Shown: piece by piece, positions 55,919-64,000 of the stretch
Numbering within the stretch: position 1 is the first letter of the stretch
Layout: every line of letters starts with the position of its first letter
Assembly: GCA_015178975.1 (NCBI GenBank)
Contig: WHVD01000025.1
Span: 248,001-312,000 of the forward strand
DNA from: Hysterangium stoloniferum
Lineage: Eukaryota > Basidiomycota > Agaricomycetes > Hysterangiales > Hysterangiaceae
Length of the DNA: 64,000 nucleotides
Direction of reading: 5' to 3'
The notes under the pieces: model-generated
Seen by the model: the letters and a program-made list of their open reading frames with translations, nothing else
The model's database searches: none
What the model was told of the DNA's origin: nothing
Program-made: the position numbers and the translations under genes

Positions 55919-56189
55919 GATATAGCATTCCATGGCGCATGGCGCGTTCGGTATTCGGAATGGTTTCCTCTTGAAGAACAGAATCTGTCCACGAATGTCT
56001 GTGTGGCTAAGAATTATTCTATCTGCTTCTTTGAATGATCTAGATACCTCATAACTCTTAATGTGATTCAGTTCCGGTATTACACCATTAATAACATGTG
56101 TATCCTAATACTTTTTGTACCTATTTGCCAGGCCCCAAGGGAACTTGTAGCTGCAAGTCGGCAAGCGGGCCGCGCCACTCATCCTGCAT

Positions 56190-56420
56190 TCTGTATTAGA
56201 TGTATTACCGCTTAGACTTTTCCGCTTCGACATTATGCTCATTAACCCCGAGGGGTCCGAGGCACCAGAATAGTTTGAGGGGCACATGCGGAAGTTGAGT
56301 CACAAGGAGATAGAAAGCAGGGTTCTTAAAGATAGATTTTCTCGCGAGCCTCTGGCGTCACATACAATCCAGAAACAGCTCTTGTTTATGGGAAAGTTCA
56401 TAGCTCGAAATAATACAGCG
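56190..56420 (+). pseudogene. duplicate of the kinase C-terminus
   Basis: Reads IMLINPEGSEAPE, stop, FEGHMRKLSHKEIESRVL, parallel to MMQNNPMERPSASEALDQFEGQVSKLSHNDLRKRV at the end of the kinase gene (cited as NNPMERP and FEGQVSKLSH). Same strand, about 500 bases downstream. Confidence 0.6.
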
Positions 56421-57380
56421 ATTTTTAGGATATGATCTTCCATGACTACGTGACGTGTTCGATATGCAGAGCTATTTCTATCTTCTAAAGGGTTATCTAT
56501 ATTTGTTAGTAGATCACCTGGATGCCCTAAATATTCCAACCCCACTCTCGTCGCTTAAGCCCCACTGGATCATAGACTTCACAGTGTATGACCGGCCATC
56601 AACCTACTTTTCCTTTTTAGAGGAACCCTGTCCATCGATCGTTACTCTCACATGAAAGACGGCGCTTGATGACGGGACCCAATGGCTGAGGCTATGCAAG
56701 TAAATTCAAATATCAGGTACCAAATTCCTATATCATAACTACTTTGGGATTAAATGCAGCCTGGTAACACGTGAAATTAGTTATAGACAAAGTTGAATCA
56801 TTGGTAGATCAGCTTTTCCGACTCGAAATTTTGAGGTAGAAATGCAGTAGAAACGTGTGAGTTCCTCGGGCGGCCCCGGCTTCTTTAAATTGTCATGGTC
56901 TTTCCTCATCAAGACCTAATACTTGGATTTCCTTGTAAGACTATTTGCAGCATAAAAAATACAATTGTGCATACTGAGATTATTATATTGGAATCACATG
57001 GTCTTTGTTTTTTGACAGGCATCTGTGAACTGGCCACAAAGCAATTCCGGAACCTTATGAGCTAGGCACAATGGCCACCCGCCACGGTACTCTCTTTGTG
57101 TGAATTCTTGGATATTCAGCCTTATATCTTAAAATCTGTGAACTTGTCCGGTGTTATTCCCAAACCGAATTACTTTCCGTTTCTCTGATTCACGTCATAG
57201 TACTCTTCGTGAACACATAATGACTAAACCCATAAAAATTGTAAGCCTGGTGCCCCAGTCTTACGTGTTTACCGTTGTTTATGATCATGTAAGCCTGGCC
57301 ACCTTACCACATATGCCACCATTCCCAATTACTCCCTCTGTTCGGCTACTCAAGCATTCCTTGTGCCGCCACTCAATTAC
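56421..57380. other. no gene seen
   Basis: Short ORFs without domains or repeats recognised elsewhere in the window. Confidence 0.45.
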
Positions 57381-57382
57381 TC

Positions 57383-57580
57383 TTGACCATTGTTCTCCCA
57401 TTGACCATTGTTCTCCCATTGACCATTGTTCTCCCATTGACCATTGTTCTCCCATTGACCATTGTTCTCCCATTGACCATTGTTCTCCCATTGACCATTG
57501 TTCTCCCATTGACCATTGTTCTCCCATTGACCATTGTTCTCCCATTGACCATTGTTCTCCCATTGACCATTGTTCTCCTT
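57383..57580. repeat. 18-bp minisatellite, 11 copies
   Basis: Eleven head-to-tail copies of TTGACCATTGTTCTCCCA without visible variation; the last copy ends in CCTT rather than CCCA. As 18 is divisible by three, several frames stay open and give artificial repetitive ORFs on both strands. Confidence 0.95.
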
Positions 57581-57689
57581 TTCCTGCTACATCTTCCTTG
57601 TCTTCAGACACCTTTTATTACCACAATCTTATTGTTCCAAACAGATATATAAGTATACATTCCACAGTGATAAGAGGGGAATCTTTTTG

Positions 57690-58581
57690 ACCATAAAATC
57701 CTTTCCCACTCTTCCCTAGGGAGCCTCACATTCATCTTGTATCATACTGCTATTAAAATAAAGAAAACTTAGTCCTGTCTGTGTCAACCGAGTGAGGCTG
57801 ATAACAACAGCCTTTCAGATCACCTTCTATTTGCATTCGTGTTTTGTTCGCATTCACCTTTTGTTCACGTTCACCTATTGTTGTTCTGTTTGCATGTGAT
57901 CACAGTATCCAGTATATAGCCCAGGAGTTTTCCTTCTTTACCTTACTGTACACTGCAACATCCTGTATCCCATCTCAGTTCTAGACAATACACCATGGTC
58001 CTGTCAACTTGTGTGACCCACCTGTGAGCCCTATTGACAATGGGCTTCCAAAAATAGACCCAATTATGCAGAGTGATTCTCCACAGCACAACCCAAGCCC
58101 TAATCATTGTAATCCCTTGCAATCACAGATTCCAGAAATCAAACCGACTGACTAATAAAGCTAAAGACAATTATGTACTAGTAAATGCATGTAAGCAAAA
58201 TGATGAAAAAGGAGAAAATAAGAATGGATCTGACCTCAGTATTGGATGTGAGCAAATGACTGAAGTATAACTAATCAAAGGTCAAGTATATGTAATATGT
58301 AGAAGACAATAAGAAGCAGGAATGATAGGTGGCTTTATGCAAAGTAGGAGAAATGTTTCAGACTAAGAACAAAGAGAACAAAGGAATATTTGTTTTTGTG
58401 GCCCTTCATGGGCAGGGAAGTTCAAGAGTGAAGGACTATACCTATTTTTAACACTGACAGGTAAAATGACATGTATATCACTGTATGTTGCAAAATGGAT
58501 GGTTTGATTCATGCAGGTCATTGAAGGTTTGCTAAGGCATAACTGTTATCCCATTGGTGCCTCATGTGTGATGGGTAATTC
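57690..58581. other. repeat-derived sequence without a gene
   Basis: 57880-58020 is the reverse complement, with divergence, of 63850-64000 (shared blocks CAGGATACAGGA / TCCTGTATCC and GTCCTGTCAACT). 58085-58150 matches 1028-1100. Confidence 0.5.
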
Positions 58582-59206
58582 TGTTAAGCTCTGGGCTTAC
58601 AGGTGTCTCTGAGGGAAACCCATGGATAATCTGGTAGGCAGGTAGGACTTGGCTTCAGCTTATGTGCTGCACCCTCGCACAATTGTCATGTCCAACTTCA
58701 GATGGGGAGAATGGAAATCCCAGGAGGTCTGGGAATACACAAGGTAGGGGGTGGGAGACCCAGGGGTTCTGAGAATACACTATGTCAAGTTGGGATACCT
58801 GCAGGCTCCAGAAATATGTTGGTATGAGTTCTTAGAGTGAGAGATAGAATACTGGGTATGCTAAGTTGATTTTCTGATTGGATTGTAAGCACATGTTTAA
58901 CTAGACTATATAGAGCTAGAGATTATTGTACTACAAATCTGGTGAGACAAAAAGACAAAACAGGTGAACAAGAAAAGACTAGGCATACCATCCTAGGGAC
59001 AAGGGTCAAGATGAAACAGGAACAAACATGGGAGGCATAATAAACCAGATGTCAAATGGGTTCAGGGGCAGATAGGGACAAATATCTTCAAGGATCTAAG
59101 GCTCTGGAATATCCAGGCAGGGCCTGGTTGGTGAGTCATACTGTAAAAGAGAGTGAAGTGCTTGTAGGATGGAGTCTGGGACCTGGCAGGTTTTCTGGTC
59201 CTAACA
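58582..59206 (-). repeat. solo LTR, gypsy type
   Basis: 625 bp from TGTTAAGCTCTGG to GGTCCTAACA. TSD AATTC / AATGC, one mismatch. Hairpin module at about 58645-58677. Confidence 0.75.
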
Positions 59207-59326
59207 AATGCTGTAATACTCAGTTAACACACTTAGGTGAAAATCAACAAAATTTAGTGCCTGTGATAAGTAATACTACAGTGCTGTAAGTGAACTACAA
59301 ATAAGGTGCAACAAAGGGTAACATAC

Positions 59327-59840
59327 TGTTAGATTGTGTAATGCTAGCACTGTTTCCCAGGGTCAGGTGGTGTAATTGATAACTGTCACAACCGTCACAA
59401 GTCACAACATTGTCACAAACAATCAAAGGTAATATTCAACAACTCTTTGACTCATCAAATTCGACTCGATAAACCCGAACATTATTCAACAACATCGAAT
59501 CTCTTTCGACATGTCCCATTTCAACATCACGAATGATTTCATTATTAGTTCATAATATAGTCATAACAATACGAAGAAAAGCATAAAAGGGCTATGAAAG
59601 GAATGAGGGAAGTCAGTTGAAATATCTGTAAATTAGTGATACTAGTAATCTAACTTGTTGTAACTTCTTTGACAAATACTTCCATGAGTTCTCGTGACTG
59701 GTAATAGCCTCTTACTTCATCGACAGGGCGAATATATACTTCATTGAACGAGGCTTTCGAGTTCAATCAGTAGAATATTATTCAACTTTATTGAAGAATA
59801 ATTGATTTGTGACAATAACACCCTTGCTAAAGTGAGCCTG
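59327..59840 (+). pseudogene. fragment of the tRNA-carrying TRIM, split by LTR B
   Basis: AATGCTAGCAC, CCCAGGGTCAGGTGGTGTAAT and, after the insertion, AACACCCTTGCTA align with the tRNA-like gene and its 5' flank at 32280. The T arm is missing or unrecognisable, so no tRNA can be made. Confidence 0.65.
59384..59814 (+). repeat. solo LTR B, complete
   Basis: 431 bp from TGTCACAACCG to TTTGTGACA, perfect TSD ATAAC (59379-59383, 59815-59819). The empty-site relative of the interrupted copy at 20530. Confidence 0.9.
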
Positions 59841-60468
59841 ACTGACCAGCATCCCACATAAAAATATTGCTCCCAAATGGTCCATTGAAGTTTTGATGCC
59901 TTCAACTGTATCCTGGTCAATTTTGAGGTTATCAGACACTAAGAACTTTGAATTCCCCTATCCTAGTGTCTCTGGACTAAATTGATGTTAGAAGAATTGA
60001 AAATAGGAATTTAAGATCACTCACCAGGCAGTAATTGTCACTACATACTGTGACTTCTGTAAGCTCTTGGCACTATCAAACCATATTAGAATGGCTATAG
60101 AAATGATAATAGGTTAGTACCTTTGGTATGATTGTTCCAACTCGTTTGTAGTAAGCATTTGTCCAATCTCAGTCATTTAATATAAAATTGATGACAAAAG
60201 GTAATCAGAAAGAGCTAGAAAGAGTAGGATTGATTCATACCTTTCTTATCAATAAGACTCTTCCTCTTTTTTGATGCAGGCTCCACATCTGTTGTCTGTA
60301 TTTCCCCATCTTCATCTGCTGTGAATTTTTGCTTTCCATCATCTTCAGGGGATGCTGCAAATGATTGGATTGTTCTAAAGTGCAGCTGATAATTGCTTGC
60401 ATTGGCTGAAGAATGTAAACATCATTTTATGGTTGGAGGAGATATACACACCAGTTGGAGGGGCCAGT

Positions 60469-61729
60469 TGTTACAACCATGTTGCAACCTGAAGATAACT
60501 GATGACACTATCATCTCAAGTTATTGTCACGACTTCATATTGGCCACCGTTGGTAAACCCAACACTGACATACACCCTCACGGTGATCAAACCCCACGAC
60601 AGCCTCTGTCAAATTATACTTGTACTATCTGGTTATACTCTGATATGTATGTCCCTTTATCCTTTGATGATCTGTCTATTCTATGTCTCACCTATGCCTG
60701 TATATACCATAGACTGTTTCCTTTTTCGTAGTTATAACCCTCAGTTATTCATGGCCTCTGACTTTATCATAACCTTCCTGTTCTTGGTCAAGTTTATTTG
60801 TCATTGGGATTTCCACTCTTCCCTTAGTTAGTATTTTTCTAGATGCCGATAATGTTACAACCCATTCCCAGATACTTCAATATCCTACCCCTGACTTCCA
60901 ACTATGGAACATCATAGTTCCTGCATCTTCCATAGTCTTCCCTTGTTCCACATTTGGTAACTTGTCCGTTGACAAGTATTCACTCATTTGTTTATTATAT
61001 TCCCATTTTGGAATACTTCCTTTTCATCTTATTGTGGTCTTAGTTTGTAATACAATAACAAGAAGAATTTTATATTAGTTTCTGTGAATTTGTACTTTAC
61101 TTCAGATCTAATATTGACTTGGTTTCTTATTCCCTCTTCCATCTTTCTGTACACTTGATATTTGGAACTCTTTGGAACTCTGAATATCCATAACTTCCAG
61201 CATAAGTCCAGTCTTTGAAATTAAGGACTTCCGAGTGTTTGTGTAGAGGTGCAGCACATAAGCTGAAGCCGATGTCCTGACCCTATCTGATAGTTTCCAA
61301 GTTTCTGGTGACTTTCTGATAGTTCCAGAATAAGTTCTGACATGGCACTTAACAGATAACTCATATATAAACCCACTGTAATGTAGCTACTAAGCAATCA
61401 GAATATCAACTTAGATACACCTCTAGTCTCTTCCATTCACAACCTCCGCATTCCGATGCCATCCAATTTCACAACCTCCGCATTCCGATGACATCTGATT
61501 TCATGATCCAACCTACATTTACATCTTCGACCTTGACTTCCATATTTGTCACTTCGGTTTCTGACTGTTCACATATGGCTCAGTTTCTGATCACTGAGTA
61601 TTACCCTATACGTTTGAAATTTAAGGACATATAACAGTATTTTTGTGAGGGCACAACACATAAGTTGAAGCCAAGTCCTTATGTTTGGCCCCCATCGGCT
61701 CTCCGAACCTCCTGTCCCAGTTCTTAACA
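60469..61729 (+). repeat. solo LTR H3 with a nested solo LTR A
   Basis: From TGTTACAACCATG to GTTCTTAACA, perfect TSD CCAGT (60464-60468, 61730-61734). About 754 bp without the insert; its right part matches H2. Hairpin module at 61645-61680 with a compensated stem. Confidence 0.87.
60853..61354 (+). repeat. solo LTR A, complete
   Basis: 502 bp from TGTTACAACCC to CACTTAACA, perfect TSD GATAA (60848-60852, 61355-61359). Hairpin module at about 61243-61280. Confidence 0.9.
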
Positions 61730-62223
61730 CCAGTGTGCATTGAGGTAGCACAGAAGAATCTCTGGAGCCTGTAGTAATGGCTGTAAAGGGAATATAAGTA
61801 TTATTATAATGGATAATCAGGATACAAACATACCTGGTGATCCAATGAATTCAAGGGTCACAAAAAACCCCCTGCTGATAGGTCCTTGTGCACTGCCTTC
61901 TTGAGGTAGTAGAAGTCCTCCCACACCTACAGACACTGATTAACCATCTTTTACTGCTATATTAACAAACTATGAGACTCCTGTTCATGTGACTAGTCTC
62001 TACATTGTCTTTGGCCTCACACTGGAAAGGTTGAGAGTTGTCACTTACTCAGGACCTTATCTTTGACCTTGACTTTTTGTCACATTTCTGTTGTATCTGC
62101 TCCTCAACCTCAAGTGGCTTCCTTCCTCTCCTGTAAAACCATTCACAGTATATCTTTCATTATTCAAAATGTAGTCCTGTGAGGAATCAAACCATAAAGG
62201 TCATTTCCTTAATTATAACTAAC

Positions 62224-63055
62224 TGTGATGAGTTGCATATTTTACCACTCTATGTGTGAATAATATTGATATAAATAAGTGTGATACCCTTGACATTGAG
62301 AAGTACAAGTAATGAGAATAACTAATAAAGGCAATCACTCAATAATATGGGATCAACCTTAAAGGTTCAATACTGACAATGACAATTAGAATGAAGTAGG
62401 TTCAGTCAATAGTCAATACAAATTATTAATAGTCATAGATTTAGTTAGAGTAGAGTTGAGAGTTGAAGTAGGGTTCAGTAGGGAAGTGAAACTTGTGAGT
62501 AGGGACTTTGAGTGTTGATAGGGCAAAGTCCAATGAGCAAGATGAAGTAAAGGTCAAATCACGATGATGAGGTTCAATATTGAGGATTTCTAGTAGTGAT
62601 AGTGTGAAGTCCCAAGTGCAAGACAAATGAAAAGATCAGGATAATGAAGTCAGAAGTAGTTGAGATGATGAGACTTGTGATTGGCACTTTGACTATTGAT
62701 AGTATGAAGTCCTAAGAGCAAGATGAATAAAGAATTGAATTGTTGAGGTCAGAAGTAGTTGACACAACTCCCGAACCACTACTTGCAGTTCTTTCAGGTG
62801 GTGGTTTCTGGGTAAAGGTGTGTCTGGCATTTATTAGTGTACATGTATGTACATAACTCTGTATGCATATGCCCACAAGAGTCTATGCTCATAAGTGTCT
62901 ATATCCCACAAGTGTACATAGACCTTTGAATTAATGTGAGGCAAGATATTCAAAGAATATCTTAAATGGAAAAATAGTAAAAATATATAGGAAAATTAGG
63001 AAAATATAATAGAGTGGATTACTAGGTCTCCTTGCCAGGAGTGGTACCCCTCACA
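62224..63055 (-). repeat. solo LTR, family E, reversed
   Basis: 832 bp; on the minus strand TGTGAGGGGTACC ... CTCATCACA, perfect TSD CTAAC (62219-62223, 63056-63060). It contains imperfect internal repeats of about 100 bases at 62480-62760 (phrase AGTCC-AGAGCAAGATGAA). Confidence 0.82.
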
Positions 63056-63060
63056 CTAAC

Positions 63061-63329
63061 TATTAAAAATAGTATGAGTTGACTTATTGTAATACACAAT
63101 CTACAAGGGGGTAATAGACTTGTAATAATAGTACTTGTTTGTCAATCAATGTGTCAGTTAGTGAATCACCTTCTGACATAATAGGTTTGGTGCTAGTTTA
63201 GGTGTACACTGGTTCTGGCATGCATTAACCTCAGAATGCATGGTCCACAATTAGCATCTTCATATGAAAAAGTGAAGAAATGGATGGACTGCCCCTAGGA
63301 AAAGGATGTTTTCATCACCAATTCTAACA
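63061..63329 (-). repeat. solo LTR, family G, reversed, with TG...TA ends
   Basis: 269 bp; on the minus strand TGTTAGAATTGGTG ... TTTTTAATA, TSD CTAAC (63056-63060, 63330-63334), the left one shared with the adjoining LTR E. Confidence 0.82.
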
Positions 63330-63411
63330 CTAACATTGAGCAACTGTTCAGATTGTGTGTATTATGTTAGAACTCATATAGTGTTGCATGTCATTGAGGA
63401 AACTCACACTT

Positions 63412-63860
63412 TCATAGTTTATTTGAATACACTTGGCTAAGCAGTACATTACAGTTGTACTTGATGCACATGAGTTGGAAAGAGGTAACTTTAGGTAACT
63501 GTAAGTGCAGCTCTAGAAACTCAGCAAAAAGATGAATGACCATACCCATATTGAAGGACCATGTATTTTCACCCTGTATACCGACAGGGTCAAAGTGGAG
63601 GTGGTCATGCAACCACTGAGGTGGTTCAAAGATGTATAAACATTGTGATAGGGTGCAGGTAGGTCCCACCTTCATGGTTTGGTTTCCACCCTGGTTCAAG
63701 ATGGACAAGGCTCTGTGTATGCACTGGAAGTCTTCCCTGCCTTCTCTTCCTGACTCAGCTGATGTCTACTACATTTTATTTTTGAGGGGCAGTGTACCTG
63801 CCAAAGGATTCCTACTCACTCAACTGCTCCTTTGCATGCTGGAATCCTGTTGTCAATGAG
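63412..63860 (-). pseudogene. hypothetical ORF, probably part of a repeated gene
   Basis: A 98-codon minus-strand frame (63412-63708) reads CLYIFEPPQWLHDHLHFDPVG, GENTWSFNMGMVIHLFAEFLE and QLPKVTSFQLM. Its balanced composition suggests former coding sequence, but no start context, splice partners or family are recognised. Confidence 0.3.
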
Positions 63861-64000
63861 ATCACTGGTAGTCACATGAGTTGACAGGACCACAGTGTAT
63901 TGTCTAGAACTGAGACAGGATACAGGAGGTTACAGCATACGGTAAGGAAAGAGAGAGAAAACTACCTAGGCTATATACATGTATGATGTGGTCATGTGCC

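Larger units (their letters stand above)
59860..61980 (-). pseudogene. multi-exon hypothetical gene disrupted by LTR H3
   Basis: Minus-strand exon-like blocks with GT-AG borders: VGGLLLPQEGSAQGPISRGF and FVTLEFIGSP (about 61845-61925); AITTGSRDSSVLPQCTL (about 61735-61790), which continues beyond LTR H3 as APPTGVYISSNHKM; AASPEDDGKQKFTADEDGE and PASKKRKSLIDKK (about 60245-60360, NLS-like KKRK); MTEIGQMLTTNELEQSYQ (about 60120-60170); FDSAKSLQKSQYVVTITAW (about 60020-60085). No family recognised. Confidence 0.45.

Noticed and set aside
57383-57580. CRISPR-like array
   Set aside because: Units are head to tail with no spacers, and the host is a eukaryote.
57151-57690. 179-codon ORF with DHCSPI repeats, and the minus-strand MGEQWS repeat ORFs
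   Set aside because: These are products of the 18-bp minisatellite, which keeps all frames open. Flanking residues show no domain.
59327-59383. Functional tRNA gene near 59.36 kb
   Set aside because: It is interrupted by a 431-bp LTR and the T arm is not recognisable beyond it.

Overview
The window is fungal, most likely from an Agaricomycete-type basidiomycete. Host genes carry many introns of about 45-60 nt. The gene content fits: HsbA-like secreted proteins, a fungal HRD/DFG kinase, BCAS3, an M17 aminopeptidase and a secreted GH25 protein. Retroelements of Ty3/gypsy chromovirus and Ty1/copia type fill much of the rest. The species cannot be named from the sequence alone.

Layout. 1-4.7 kb: copia-type gag fragment, repeats, and a candidate small secreted protein. 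4.7-12.8 kb: one complete 8.1-kb chromovirus coded on the minus strand, with 820-bp LTRs, TSD AAATG, gag and pol. Between the end of pol and the 3' LTR lies a spliced gene on the opposite strand with a Gal4-like six-cysteine signature. 13-23.2 kb: a degraded multicopy-type hypothetical gene, copia pol and gag remnants, several solo LTRs, and a three-deep nest of LTRs inside a gag gene. 23.6-31.8 kb: gene island with an M17 leucyl aminopeptidase (17 exons, minus), a BCAS3-like WD40 protein (plus) and HsbA-like gene 1 (minus). 32.2-32.7 kb: a 534-bp TRIM-like element whose two LTRs each contain a tRNA-like gene. 33-39 kb: LINE and copia scraps, an HsbA pseudogene, a long foldback MITE, an LTR nested in its own family, and HsbA-like gene 2. 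42.1-43.1 kb: secreted GH25 gene. 45.5-48.1 kb: NAD(P)-binding gene plus a decayed copy. 48.5-50.0 kb: broken Tc1/mariner element. 50.1-51.8 kb: nested solo LTRs and a foldback MITE. 52.5-56.4 kb: divergent pair of a hypothetical gene and a protein kinase, then a kinase-tail pseudogene. 57.4 kb: perfect 18-bp minisatellite. 57.7-64 kb: repeats, solo LTRs, and a gene broken by an LTR.

Most LTR insertions could be bounded to the base by 5-bp target-site duplications (TSDs), which orders the insertions in time. Four observations stand out: the tRNA-carrying miniature element; the antisense zinc-cluster gene with its own TATA promoter inside the chromovirus; a hairpin conserved among several gypsy-type LTR families with one compensatory base-pair change; and two short-LTR families with TG...TA rather than TG...CA ends. 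Nonsense changes in the elements are mostly explicable as CpG to TpG transitions, which suggests methylation-linked decay. Coordinates of multi-exon genes run from start codon to stop codon.
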